The translations under genes and the position numbers were made by a program. Below are positions 44,580 to 57,579 of a DNA stretch of 64,000 nucleotides, piece by piece. The notes under the pieces are model-generated. The model searched no databases. It saw only the letters and a program-made list of their open reading frames with translations, and was not told where the DNA came from. Origin of the DNA: Epiperipatus broadwayi. Taxonomy: Eukaryota > Onychophora > Udeonychophora > Euonychophora > Peripatidae. The DNA is taken from positions 1,532,001 to 1,596,000 of the forward strand of contig JAQFVV010012424.1 of NCBI GenBank assembly GCA_028023455.1, written 5' to 3'. The first letter of the stretch is position 1. Each line of letters starts with the position of its first letter.

Positions 44580-45240
44580 GGAAGAATGAGACTGTGATAA
44601 TGATATTTAAGAAAGGAGAAAAAAAGATTAAGAATTATAGACCAATCAATCTTCTATTAAACACAAGAAAGATTTATATTAAGGTCATTATTACACATAT
44701 TAGATTCAAACAATCAATAGACCATGCTATATTTATCAGCGGTTGCACCATAGAAGATCATATTGATGATTAAGCATGGCTACAATTTTGAAAAGATTAT
44801 TGATTATAGAAATTCTTTTGCATATATAAACACTTTTACTGTAATTAAAGTTTCAGAATTTTACAGGATATTATTAAATTATGAACAATATTTATCAAAC
44901 TGCAGTTCTAGTGATTAGAATACATGCTGATACTAAAAAGATTAACCTTGTTAAAAGATTAAAGTGTGTTGATTCCATGTCTCCTAATCTTTTTAATGCA
45001 GTTTTACAGCAGCATTTTTGAATTAAAATGAAAAGCAGAAGTAGTAAAAATAAACTAAATCACTTAAGTTACTTAGATTTGCAGACGATGAGATTATTTT
45101 CAAAAACAAACTTCAGAATGTCAGAAAATGTTACAAGAATTATTAGTCGAAAACAAAAAGTAGAACGAGAAATAAATTCTAACAAAAGATTTTAAAATAA
45201 TGGCGGATTTTTTAAAATGGGGAATAAAGAAGGCTGATGA
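44580..45240 (+). pseudogene. Non-LTR retrotransposon reverse-transcriptase remnant
   Basis: Across frames: 'NYRPINLLLNTRKIYIKVII' (about 44633-44695), counterpart of the NYRPIxLLxxxxKI motif, then 'SGCTIEDHIDD' (about 44737), counterpart of the RxGYSTxDHI block. 'SMSPNLFNAVLQQHF' (about 44978-45020) is the SPxLF motif and 'FADDEIIF' (about 45076) the catalytic FADD box. Order and strand are right, spacing shortened, and stops are frequent. Confidence 0.75.
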
Positions 45241-45362
45241 TAGTGAATTAATAAAGTTAAAATTATAAATATCATGAACAAATTAATATGATTGATTAAA
45301 ATATAATGATTGAATTAACTATATAATTAAATTTGGATGGGTAATTTTTAATAGAAATAAAC

Positions 45363-45812
45363 TGATATTAATAACAATTATACCTATGTGCTGAAAAAAA
45401 GGTATTTATTAATCTGACATTTGGACATCATTAGAAGAATAATCTAAAGAGACCAAAACGTAAAAAACCGAGATACTTATGTTAACATTAAGAGTAGGAA
45501 TCAAAGTTACATTGATATTAATAACAATTATACCTATGTGCTGAAAAAAAGGTATTTATTAATCTGACATTTGGACATCATTAGAAGTATAATCTAAAGA
45601 GACCGAAACATAAAAAACCGAGATACTTATGTTAACATTAAGAGTAGGAATCAAAGTTACATTGATATTAATAACAATTATACCTATGTGCTGAAAAAAA
45701 GGTATTTATTAATCTGACATTTGGACATCATTAGAAGTATAATCTAAAGAGACCGAAACGTAAAAAACCGAGATACTTATGTTAACATTAAGAGTAGGAA
45801 TCAAAGTTACAT
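45363..45812 (+). repeat. Three tandem copies of a 150-bp unit
   Basis: Units start tgatattaataac at 45363, 45513 and 45663, each exactly 150 bp. The copies differ at only a few positions (gaagaataat/gaagtataat, ccaaaacgt/ccgaaacat/ccgaaacgt). On the minus strand AAATGTCAGATTAATAAA resembles the sequence after the family D core at 3.45 kb. A full hammerhead core is not present. Confidence 0.95.
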
Positions 45813-47435
45813 TTATGGATGAAAAAGATCAAGAGATATTAATGATATGGAACTACTAAGCATGTCACTGAAAAGATGACAACACATAGAAGTCTTAAAA
45901 CGATGTTAAGAGACTAAGAGAGAGAGAGAGAGAGGGGGAGAGCACATTTAAGATAGATGGATCAAAAAAAAAGTTTGTTAGAGTAAAATAAGAAAAAATA
46001 TGATAAGAAATATTATAATAAATTCAAAACTTCACTTTGTGATAAATTAGATGGCTTGTATTTGTGATTATGATAATGATAGTTACAAATTATAAAAACC
46101 CATCATATACATTATATACTCTTTACTAATACAATGTTTTAGTTCCTCTTTACTTAGTCATCTATTGTATATATCAAATGCGCTATGTGTCTTACAATCA
46201 GTTTTAAATATTAGATGATATACTAAGGATTGTTAGATGGAAAGCAGTGACAAGAAATATAAGTTAATGTTTTTGTTGCATATCGTTTCAGAAAAAAAAG
46301 TTACAGTGCTTAATATATACACACATAGACCGTTAAATACTATAAATCGGTATTTACGTATTAGATCTACTGCCCGTGTTTGCGACAGCAAAATTTAAAA
46401 GCCAAAATTTTAAAAATACGAAAGATGTAAATTTGTACATAAAAATAATAAATATATTAAGATAATAAATAAAAACGGGTAGTTGTGACTTTTTAATATG
46501 GCATTCTGCCGTCGCAATCCCCCCCCCCCCTCGGAGATGAAAGTATGACATTCTGCAATCAAAAACGCAGGCAATATATAAGTACCTTAAAATTTTAACG
46601 GAAGACTGGTTTTTGTAATAGAAAGATAGATTTGGATTTTTCAGTTTTAATAACAAATAATGTAAAAAGTATAAGACTTAAAAAGCAAAATAAACATTCC
46701 AAAATTTTAGTTATAATACAATTCACATGTTTAAAACACATATAAGGCTACTTAATTTACCAGAATTTTATATTTTTTCATGGAATACTTATTGACCTTC
46801 TATGAAACACCAGAACTCAGTATGTGAAATGCTGTTTTAGACCATGTTTATGTATACACAGGCATTGATAAATAAAGTTGTAAACATAACATTAAATGTA
46901 ATCAAAAAAAAAACAATTGTGTTAAATCAAAAAGAAGTAGAATTACTCAAATAAGTTCAAGTCATTTTTATAAAAATTATTTATATATTATCCTGTACAA
47001 TATATTTTCATTTTTAAAATGTCTTTTTTTTTAATGTAAAACCTTTATTAATTTCAATGATAAGTAAACTATACAATAAAAAATGCAAATTAAGTTTAAC
47101 TAAATCTGCATAAGTTTAGCATAGTGATGTGAAAAGAATTATTACAAACATTAGTCACGAGAAACTAGCTCAATTAGTAGCTATGGATAAGCGATCTCAT
47201 CTTAAGCAAAATACTTCCAGCAAGAAATCTAAGCATGCATCCATGTTCATAACTGCACACACACACACACACACATATATATATAACAGAGAATAAAAAT
47301 ATATTAAATTAAGTAAATGGAGTATACATTCTTAACAGAGCAACAATTATTATGACCACACACATATCAAACAAAAATATTTTCAGTTTACCTAATTTAA
47401 TATATTTTTAATCTCTATTATAGTACTTTCATATT
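45813..47435. other. Unassigned AT-rich sequence
   Basis: (GA)n near 45918, C10 near 46521, and (CA)n(TA)n near 47256-47285. The 100-codon minus frame at 46354-46656 runs through the C10 tract as glycines and is probably spurious. Confidence 0.3.
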
Positions 47436-47439
47436 ATTA

Positions 47440-48160
47440 ATAATGGTAGAGTATCGAGATATTACATATAGAGATATGATAGAAGACTTGAACTCCAACT
47501 TTACAACAGATACACATGACCACATACATGTGAAAAAGATAAATGATCTCCAATATATGTATTTTGTGCTGAACAAGCACTCATCAGTTGATCCCGATCA
47601 CCATCTCCAACACACATATATGATCACTGCTCTGTTTATATGAATATAGCAAATCTTCAAACTTTAATGGACAAGTTTTAATCTTCTTCACTCTCCAACT
47701 TTTCAGCCATTCATTTCATTGAAAATCCAAGGATGAAACGATCAAAGTCCTCGTTGATGCCAATATTATTGTCATACCATGTTGACCTTAAGTCAATCTG
47801 ACTTCTCACACATAGGACTTTAATATGTCCATTAATTGTACAGAAGAAGGATGGGCAGAATATATGCTGAATATGTAATATTTAAATATATGTATATTAT
47901 CTATATTAAATTTAATGTAATTATAAGGGACTCGAACTCATGGTGATCTGGACCAATTGATAAGTGCTGTTTCAGCAATGAAATGCTTATATTGGACATC
48001 ATTTTTTTCCACATGTTTGTGGTCATAAGTATATGTTATATAAGATGTATTAGACAGATATGGAGAGCTTGAAATTCTGAGTTCAAGTCCCTTATAATTA
48101 CATTAAATTTAGTATAGACAATATACATATCTTTAAACATTATATATATATATACTCTAT
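47440..48160. mobile_element. Family C hammerhead element, rearranged
   Basis: Left arm from about 47490: ccaactttacaacagatacacatgacc (in two parts: caacagatacacatgacc), then a minus ribozyme at 47550-47593. The unique middle (47665-47830) matches the 24.5-kb copy: catgttgaccttaagtcaatctga. A junction at about 47930 (ggactcgaactc-atggtgatctgg) joins to the right arm with a decayed plus ribozyme (about 47950-47995, TTGATAA). It ends gagttcaagtcccttataatt as at 8.3 kb. Confidence 0.75.
47550..47593 (-). ncRNA. Hammerhead ribozyme, family C, one core base lost
   Basis: Minus strand: ATCAA, CTGATGA, helix II GTGCT-TGTTC-AGCAC (perfect 5 bp), then AAAA in place of GAAA, TACATATA, TTGG. The G to A change in the GAAA box should stop catalysis. 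The better helix II shows the ancestral form. Confidence 0.6.
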
Positions 48161-48269
48161 GCTAATCCTGATTAATTTTTTAAAAATATAATCTTTATTG
48201 TTATAAATGGGTGAAAAATAGAGTGACTAAAATAATAAAATTGTAAACAAATGTGAATTATTTAAGCTC

Positions 48270-48500
48270 TGATATTTTCTATGACTCTCTATGAAAGTAA
48301 AAGTTGGACATTGAAAAAGCAGAAGAAAATAACAGTCAAATATTTTGAGAATACTATAGTCAGCAACAGAAATGAACACATTAGATCTAAATTGCAGTGC
48401 ACATTTGAATCCAATACCATTAAAAGTCATCTTAAAATTGTTTTATTTGGTCATGTTATTTTGTTAGCATTATCAAAAAATCTAAATGATTAAAAAAGTT
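48270..48500 (+). pseudogene. LINE 3' coding remnant
   Basis: 'MTLYESKSWTLKKQKKITVK' (from 48281) and 'HLKIVLFGHVILLALSKN' further on correspond to the LYGSETWTL and LIGHVMR blocks found after the reverse-transcriptase palm in RTE-like LINEs. Frame is open for 70 codons but isolated. The palm itself is missing upstream. Confidence 0.65.
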
Positions 48501-48739
48501 TGTAATATTCGTAAAGCTTGACATTGAAAAGCTGACAAGGAATAGAATAGATCAACATCATTCTCATAAAAAATGTAAGTATTATTGAATAATCTGAAAA
48601 ATATAAACAGATTATATAATTATCTTTAATGTTATTCTTATATTTCCAAGAAAAAGCATCAATTTGATGACATATAATAATAATAGTAATGATAGTGGTA
48701 ATAGTAGTAGTAATAATAATAATAGTAATACAATTTCAA

Positions 48740-49768
48740 TGGCAAAACTCAATCGCCCTCTCTTATAGCAAATGGACTGGGGTTTCATAGCTTACAAATA
48801 TTTCAAACATTCAAAACAAGGAATGCTATAATTGCTATACTCACTCAATTTCCTAAATTAAGACACTTAGAGCAGATAACACCCACAGATAGACCTCCTC
48901 CAAAAGATTGTTTTTTGGCAATCACCATCTACCAATGTAGGAGAGAAAGAACAATTTCAGATCAATTGGACCAAAAGTATAAATATTGGGAAATATATAA
49001 ATTTATACATCAAAATAATTATAATGAGGAGATCCCATCAATACTAGAAATAGGAAACAAATATCTGATCAAGCAATACAAAAAATGGCAACTAGAACTT
49101 AAGTTCCTAGATTTTATAATCAAGATCAATTTGAACATTTTACCTACTAAATATTTTTTACATCACAGAAGAATGTACAGGTCAGTTGATCCATTCTGTG
49201 GCCTTTGCCATATGGCTGAGGAGACTTTACAGCAACTGCAAGACCTTGGAGCAGACTAGATGCATTCTGCAGGCCAAATACAGAAAAAAATACTACAATG
49301 ATGCAAATTATGTCAAATTACAAAGGGAGGTCTGTACCAGCCATAAGGCCCTCAATGTTTATCTTATATGCACTTTGGTGCACTAGGTGTATGTTCATAT
49401 TGGGTAATAACACCAGAAGGCATCCAGACACATTTGAGAATAATTTGAATAAAATTCAAGTTAGAGACAAGCAGATCACCAGCCCAGATATTTATGCAGC
49501 TACTTTGTCTCTGCTCAGACAAACTGCAAAGATATAAAGCATGGTCCAGATTATGCTCCTATTGGACAATAATGTGATTAATTAACATTTCTAAAGTGGA
49601 TAGAATCATGTAAAATTACCCATATAGATATGTACCTTTAAAAAAATGAATATTGTAGCACTTGAAATTGAACTGACAATAATAAGATTCAACATGTATC
49701 TTGCTATGGCATTGTAATACTATGTAACTAAAAGAATCAATAAAGTTTACTATTGTTGAAACTTAATA
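48740..49768 (+). pseudogene. Non-LTR retrotransposon C-terminal remnant with zinc motif
   Basis: The frame 48915-49259 contains 'PFCGLCHMAEETLQQLQ', which resembles the CxxC-x7-H-x4-C zinc motif near the C-terminus of many LINE proteins, with the His and last Cys lost. The preceding text ('ILPTKYFLHHRRMYRSVD') fits the usual NxLxTxxxLHRR lead-in. Two later frames (49186-49386 and 49298-49537) continue the protein-like text after shifts ('YALWCT', 'HPDTFENNL'). A possible polyadenylation signal AATAAA is near 49739, and the (AAT)n tract follows at once, as expected for a LINE tail. Confidence 0.6.
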
Positions 49769-50860
<1,092 letters not shown>

Positions 50861-50869
50861 AGCAAGTTA

Positions 50870-52380
50870 GATACAGAAATATTTTGGAAAATAATTTTAT
50901 GCAGAAATGTAAGATCTCTTGTTTTTTGTCTTAGCATTAATTTAATATACTGATCATTATTTGGATGATTTAATTTCAAAAATTTGTCAAAAACAAATTA
51001 AATTTTTATGATATCTGTCTTGGTATGAGGATTCCATATAATTGAGACATATTCCAAGATGGGGAATACCAAAGATATAAAAAGTTTGATTTTTGCATGA
51101 TTTATTAAATGCTTTTCCATATCTATAAATAGCTCCTATGATTAATAATATAATAATAAATCAACTATGCACTTCAATACTATTTCACAATGCTTTAATT
51201 ACTATCCTGACTGCTTTGATTGCCCCAACAATCTTCTTCAGAACTTTTATTTATATCTTCCAAATCTCAACTGCTAATTTGAATTTAGCAGTTGAGATTT
51301 GGAGATGTAAATAAAAGTTCTAAAGAAGATGCTGAGGTAATCGAAACTGTCAGGAAATTAGCAGTTGAGATTTGGAGACATAAATAAAAGTTCTGAAGAA
51401 GATTGCTGGGACAATCAAAATTGTTAGGATTGTAATTAAAGCATTATAAAACAGTATTAAAGTGCATAATTGATTTATTATTATATATTTGGTAATGCAA
51501 TAAGAAAGATTAGTTATTATACTTCTTGAAGAAACTCCTATAATTCTGAGTACTTTATTCAATATAAAATCAATTTGGTGATGGAAAGAACTATTATTGA
51601 AAAATATTATTCCTAGATTTCTTTGATGATTATTTGCTATTATTTTAGAGCCATAGATATAATAGAAAAACCTTAAGATTTCAGATTTCCCAGAGTAAGA
51701 GACAATGGGGGGCACTTATCCATATTTATGTTTACACATTTATTTTCACACAATTTCAGGATATTACTGATATCACTCTGAAGTAAAAAAACAGATATTA
51801 ATAGAACAGATATGCCTGAAAATTTTGTAATCATCTGCATAATATAGAAGGGGTGAGAATTTAATATAGTTTTTGAGTTATCAATATGTACATTAAATAA
51901 TAATGGTGCAAAAACACTGCCTTGAGATACTCCAGTGAATCAACAATATGGTAATGATAATTTATTGTTAAACTCCACACAAGACATTCAACTTTTAAGG
52001 AAAGACTCAAAGCAATTAATTAATATCTTGGGAAAATGTAATCTACAAAGCTTTCTAAGAAGATTTTTATGATTAACTCTATCAAAAGCTTTTGACATAT
52101 CAAAATAAATAACATCCAACCAAGAGTAATCCTTAATTAAATTGAAAATGTGATCAAAAATAACAGATTTGTTTTAATGAACCTATTAGGCAAAAAGCCA
52201 TACTGTCCTGATGCCAAAACTTTGTTGACATCAAAGATAACCTTATTATATAAGCATCTTTCAAATATTTGGGCAACAGTGTGTAGAACTAAAATAGGCC
52301 CATAATCACTTACTGAACTTCTAGATTGTTTTTTTAAAAATAGGAACATTTAAAGAAACTTCAGGAAAATACCACTCATT
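50870..52380 (-). pseudogene. Jockey-type LINE reverse-transcriptase remnant
   Basis: Minus strand: 'SDYGPILVLHTVAQIFERCL' (about 52300-52245) is the NYRPIxxLxxxxKIFE motif, and 'GQYGFLPNR' (about 52205) the QxGFxxxR motif. 'KAFDR'-like text is near 52090 ('KLLIELII' after a shift), 'GVSQGSVFAPLLFNV' (about 51938-51890) is the GVPQGSxLxPLLF motif, and 'YYADDYKIF' (about 51848-51820) the catalytic box. The order is right and the text is close to jockey/CR1-type LINEs. Stops and shifts make it non-functional. A family D foldback is inserted at about 51140-51470. Confidence 0.8.
51140..51475. mobile_element. Family D foldback with hammerhead-like cores
   Basis: Outer arms aatcaactatgcacttcaatact and attaaagtgcataattgatt pair. 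Within lie three core-like copies: 51206-51241 (-), 51320-51354 (+) and 51393-51428 (+). The two plus copies are a direct tandem with a 73-bp unit (tagcagttgagatttggaga at 51286 and 51359). Consensus is CTGAAGA, helix II GATTG-(6 nt)-CAATC, GAAAC, TGTC. Each copy has a damaged base: AAAA or AAAG for GAAA in two, CTAAAGA in the third. Helix I is not convincing. Confidence 0.55.
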
Positions 52381-52690
52381 AAAGAGCAATTATAAATATG
52401 CAAAGAGGAGAAGCTATATATTCAGCACACCATCGAGGCCCATATCAGAATGTAATTTAAGCTCTTAAAAGCAAAACAATGTCAATAAATGGACTAAATA
52501 CTACCATATCAATTAGAGTATTATTTTCAGTCAGGTCTGCAAGAGATTTTGATTGTTTAAAAAGTTCTGAAAAATAAAAAATAAAATAATCTGCAATTAG
52601 ATTTGAATTATTATTATTTTGTAATTTTCTTTCATTAAAACCTAAATATTTGAGCAGATACCAAAACTTCTAAGGGTTATCAGAAATATG
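52381..52690. other. Probably decayed LINE (-) sequence
   Basis: Lies directly upstream of the reverse-transcriptase remnant on the same strand. No clear motif. Confidence 0.3.
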
Positions 52691-52704
52691 TGTTTCAAAC
52701 CACT

Positions 52705-53030
52705 AAATATCACATGATCACCATTCTTTATGCTTACACAAGCTGTTTACATAGAGACAAAACTCTCCATGCAGTAGTGCTATTCAGGATGCATAAAGGT
52801 TTTTGCATAAAATCCCTATCTAGAGCCTACTCATCCAATATCTCCAATCTAGTTTCTAGTTTGTGTCTTTCATCAGTGGAGAGCCTTGGATCTGAGAGCA
52901 CTGTACCTAGATCTTAGGATTTAATGCAACCCTCCAGCAACCACCTTTTACCTTATCAGCTAACTATAAAGCATCCATTGATTACTCTGCCTTGCACTGA
53001 GTGGCACTACTATATGGAGAGTTTTGTCTC
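52705..53030. mobile_element. Family A retroelement, right arm truncated
   Basis: Starts aaccactaaatatcacatgatcacc-type at about 52698 and uses the caagctgttta subtype of the 19-kb copy. The left arm keeps the ribozyme; the right arm (from about 52973, catccattgattactctg) lacks it. Ends ggagagttttgtct. A short aaatatg repeat on both sides may be a target duplication, but this is weak. Confidence 0.8.
52832..52891 (-). ncRNA. Hammerhead ribozyme, family A, cleavage triplet mutated
   Basis: Minus strand: TCTCCA, CTGATGA, GAAAC and TGGAGA are all present, with a perfect 6-bp proximal helix I, and distal ATCCA/TGGAT. The triplet is GAT where GTC is expected, and helix II (AGA...ACT) has lost a pair. 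Confidence 0.6.
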
Positions 53031-53039
53031 TGAGTAAAT

Positions 53040-53654
53040 ATGAATTTCAGTATTTTGAATGAATGGATAATCTTCTATGATTAACAAAATTGTTATAATA
53101 ATTTAAGTTCTTTGTTTTCCAGTATTTCTGATGGTAAAATGATTTCCTTTTAATAATTTCTTTAAGAGAGATTGAAAACCAGACAGGAAAATGATTAATT
53201 AAAAATTTTTTCTTAAGAATATATTTGTCATAGCTCACTAAAAGATTATTCAAAACACTTCATACAATAATTTTCCACTTAAAGTTAGATTATTTTAAAC
53301 AAAGATCCAAATAATTTCTTTTTTGTAGTTTCTTTTAATAGTTCTGAAAAGACAAATGCTATTAAATTAAACAATGATATAAAATTTTAAGGGAGGATAA
53401 TGTAAATCAACGGAAAAAGGAATATAAAAAGTAGTTAAACATTCAATTGTAGGAAAATTACTAAAATATGGTCTAATGTATGGTTATTAAAATTAGTGTA
53501 GGTATTAAATTATTTTATATTTAACAAATAAACAAAACTGAATCCTTCTCAATACTTTAGGTGAAAGTGAGACTGAATCTTTGACAGCCTTACTTGAGCA
53601 TAAATCAGGAATATTAAAATCACCAGTAATAATAATATATGATTTGTATTTGAA
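53040..53654. other. Unassigned AT-rich sequence
   Basis: Nothing recognised; the minus frame at 53047-53253 is lysine/asparagine-rich and has no known relative. Confidence 0.25.
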
Positions 53655-53688
53655 TAATAATAATAATAATAATAACTACAACAACAAC

Positions 53689-53741
<53 letters not shown>

Positions 53742-53764
53742 CAACAACAACAACAATAATAAAA
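53655..53764 (+). repeat. (AAT)n/(AAC)n microsatellite
   Basis: AAT and AAC triplets alternate in blocks over about 110 bp. Poly-Asn and poly-Leu frames here are artefacts. Confidence 0.95.
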
Positions 53765-54492
53765 TAATCAAAAAACATTTATCATTACCTTTACAAAGAA
53801 TAGAAAAGTAATGTAGTTTAATACAATGGTAGAGAATAAAGCTATAAAGTGTAAAACCCTCAAATCTAGTCCATTTCTGACATTTCCAGTCTTCAAACAT
53901 TTTATAAACTTCTGAGCAATAAAACCATTTCATTTATAGAGAAACTGGTTTGAATATAACAATAAATCTTAAATTTGTTTTCATGGAAATAATAAAAAGA
54001 ACTAACAAATAATGTTCAATATACTAATAAATGTAAAATATATTCAATCATTTATCAATTTACATTCAGAATAATCAATGAAGTAAAATAGAGAAATCTT
54101 AATTAAATTTTACTTAATTCAATATCATGGAATTTTTTTAAAATTTACTGTTGATAAGTATGGAATCAGACTGTAATCTAAGCAGCCATACATTTTATTG
54201 TATTTATATCTTCTATAGCATGTTTAATGAATAATCAACTAATCTCTTGCAGGATATGTGTTTCTACTAGTCAAACCTGATTTCATCAGGAGTTTTATGA
54301 CTAATTCAAATTGCATCAAATATAGCAATTATTGGTTACTATGTTTGATGTGTTCTCAATTGTCTTCTGAGAAGTTGATGAAATCAGATCTGATTGACAG
54401 AAAGATATGTGACTTTTTATCTAACATTATCCAAGATCATAAGTTCCTATAACTTTCTACAGAACAGGTAAATGCAATATTATTAATAGGCT

Positions 54493-54524
<32 letters not shown>

Positions 54525-55250
54525 CCAATGCATAGAATCAATTCAGGAAAATATATAAAGAATTATCCCACCTACATATTTCTAATACAATTCACTACAA
54601 CTACAATGTCAGATATTTATAATTGCTTAGTAACAATCTGAAAAGAATGGAAAGAAGATTATAAGTAATGTCAAATGACATTAATCATAATTAAGTTTTA
54701 TGGTTTGATAATGATAACTCTGCCATAAAAAATAAAATAGAAAAAAGGAAACCATCTTTTTTGGTCATTGATAAGCAATTGTAAATGGCATTGTACTGGA
54801 TTGTTTTACTGATATGTGGAAGGGATACTTATATATATATTATAATGATTTAGGGCAAGAGCTTAACGTAATCTGCACTACAGGGCGCCATCTAGGCATT
54901 TGAACCTAGAAAAATTTATAAAGTAGGCAGATACGTAAGTCAAAAAAAAATTTTTTTTAGTTTTTATTTATATATTTTGATATCCGGTCATTATCCCATT
55001 GTCACTAACTCAGGGAGTAGCAGAGATTTATATTTATAATAATATATTTTATTAATTCTTATCTAAGAATATTTTTTAAAATGAATAAAATAAGCCACTG
55101 CCAGTAATTAACATACAAACATTTATTTACGCACATATATATAAAATTTAACATTATTATTTTAGTATGTTTATTTTAGATTTTAATTTGATTTTAGAAT
55201 TTAAATTTACATTTTAATTTTTATAATATTATAAGTTTACATTTTAATTA
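53765..55250. other. Mostly unassigned; (CA)n(TA)n tract
   Basis: (CA)n then (TA)n at about 54492-54525. At about 54880-54915 the minus strand reads CTAGGTTCAAATGCCTAG, a B-box-like stem-loop with no matching A box. Confidence 0.35.
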
Positions 55251-55925
55251 AGTTCGCACAGATGGATGATCAAAATACAAAATCATTGATACCGTCAATT
55301 GCACAGGGAATACAAGAAATCCACTGGTATTCATCATAAGATACTGCAGTGACACCAATAACTTAAAAGACATCCGAATAAATACATTTTAGATACTCAC
55401 TGTAAGGTATCATTATTTACCAAATGTCTATATATTTTGATCAAATATGAAAACCAAAAACATCATTAACCGATAACGAATCCATGCAACTTCCATACCC
55501 AACTTAAATTTAATGCATTTTTATTTAGAGTGTCGAGTATGAATAGACTACATAGATTCACATTTGAAAATAAAATATTCTATCCCTATTTAACCTTAGG
55601 CTAAAAGTTCGCAGTCAAACTGGCGTCAATCCATATGATACATTTATGTATTCAATGTAGCATGAAAATACAACAGCACAAATATACTATACTGTCAGGA
55701 ATGGACATTTGAACAGTATAGTTAGAGAAGACATTGACTCTTGTCCAATACAGGAATATGACATCTGTATGGCAAGAAGAACAATAAAATAAAAACTCCA
55801 TTGGAAGGGACCATGATCCTTTTTGCTGACTTACAATCCCATCCATAGGCAAAGGGTTGGTGCGGTGTATACAGAGATTCTGCACGTAGCGAAACTCATA
55901 CTACATCTACTAATTACACAAATAT
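55250..55925. other. Unidentified coding-like segment
   Basis: Base composition is less AT-rich than the flanks. The minus strand is open from 55898 to 55652 (no ATG near the start), with 'NLCIHRTNPLPMDGI' and 'LYWTRVNVF' and many cysteines. The plus strand also has protein-like text in two frames ('HLNSIVREDIDSC', 'IGKGLVRCIQRFC'). I cannot tell which strand is sense or name the family. A decayed transposon gene is the simplest view. Confidence 0.3.
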
Positions 55926-57575
55926 ATCCAATCCATTGACCCAATTCCACAATGACACAAATAACCTAAAATTACCCTCCCCTAATATAACTTTACAAAT
56001 CTATACAGCCATTCACACCCAACTTAAGTTTAACATTTATATAATTTAATTTATCGAAAAACAAAAATCATTTTAAAAACTTAAAGGAACAAAAAAAAAT
56101 GGAAATGACTTTAAATAAAAAAAAAATACATCAAATGACATTATTAATATTAATTTACGTTGGTCAGATAGGATTCTATTGAACCCAATTATTTAAATAT
56201 GGAAAGTTTTTAATTTAATGTTCATTAATTATAAAGTTCTTACAGTTTTAAACAGTTCATCTTTATATGTTGCATGCCGTTTGGAATCCATGTTAAATCC
56301 CTCCAATGATCCTGTTGTCCTCAGTATAAAAAAAGTGATGTTTCATTTCTTTTCTTTTTTTATAACAACTGAAGGGATTGAAGAGTGCGTCTTTTCAATT
56401 CCTTCTCCTTCAATTCTGCACTAACACATATTGTCACATCTCATCTAATTAATTAAACCAAATTTTCTTGACTCACTTTTTATAGTAGCCTTTCAGATCC
56501 AGTCGACATTACATCACGACAATGTGATGGTCTTTTCGCTGAGATCCGATTCCATTGTTTTTCTTTCATTGGCCATTAGTTTCTATTGTTTTCCTATCTG
56601 ACCATTGCTTATACATTTTAGATGCCCAAGGCTAGTTTACATTTGACTAATTAAATTAATCATTTCCATTTTTTCAATAACATTAATTAATTTGTTTTGT
56701 ACACACTTAGATATATTTTTATCTCTAAATCTTTTCTGAAAATTTAGTTTTAAAATACTTTTTCTTTAATAAAGTTTTATTTTAATAATTATTTATCTGT
56801 GCGATTTTATATATGTGTGAGTTTAAGATGATTTTTTAATTTTCAATTTTTAATTCTAAAAAAAAAGTTTTTATTGGCGAACTTTTATTTTTTTCATGTT
56901 TACTAATAAAAAACAATGTAATGACGTATGTGCCCGTTATAATATATATATATAGTCTTTCATAAATTTGAATCAATAAAAAAGCATACATTCTGAGATT
57001 TGATGAGTAAAAAAATAATAAACTGGGTAAATAATTCCAGAAAGAAAAAAAATAGTACATAAAAACAGAATGCAAAAAAGTTGAAATGGAATTGGTATTA
57101 CTATAAGAAGAAGACTATTTTCAAAGAAGATGTCTTGGAAGATTTTGAGTTGTGAGAAACTCAGATGGATAGAAAAATGAGAGAACGTGAGATTTTTTTT
57201 TGAAAAGTTTTACTAAGTGAAATATGGTAGCTAGACATAGTGAAATATGAAAAAAAAAGTTATAAAATAGTTTTCATCAAATGTCTTAGAAGAATATTCG
57301 TAATTATAACTCCTCCCTCAGTTACTGTTTAGTCATGTATGTATATGTATGTAAGTTATTCTCTTCCTGAAGATGTAATATTTAAATATTTAATATTTAT
57401 TTGTTTGTTTACAAGATTGAAATGATCAAAAATTAACACTGGCTTTTCAATTTAAATTATATATCAAAGGCTGCATTAATACTTCCATAAATGTAACCTT
57501 TATCTTTATAACTATCATTGCATAATCAAATATCCATATAAAATCTTAAGATGAAAGTGAAAATGATTCATATTG
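55926..57575. other. Unassigned AT-rich sequence
   Basis: (TA)n near 56943. Frames at 56218-56424 and 56836-57075 have no recognised relative. Confidence 0.25.
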
Positions 57576-57579
57576 TGCA

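Noticed and set aside
45363-45812. Possible hammerhead in the 150-bp tandem (CTAATGA on the minus strand; GACCGAAACG on the plus strand)
   Set aside because: The core G is replaced by A in all three copies and no GAAA box lies at the right distance on the same strand.
46354-46656. 100-codon minus-strand frame
   Set aside because: It runs through a C10 homopolymer as Gly residues and has no recognised motif.
54880-54920. Box B-like stem-loop on the minus strand (AGGTTCAAATGCC)
   Set aside because: No A box or tRNA fold at a suitable distance; no second copy seen in the window.
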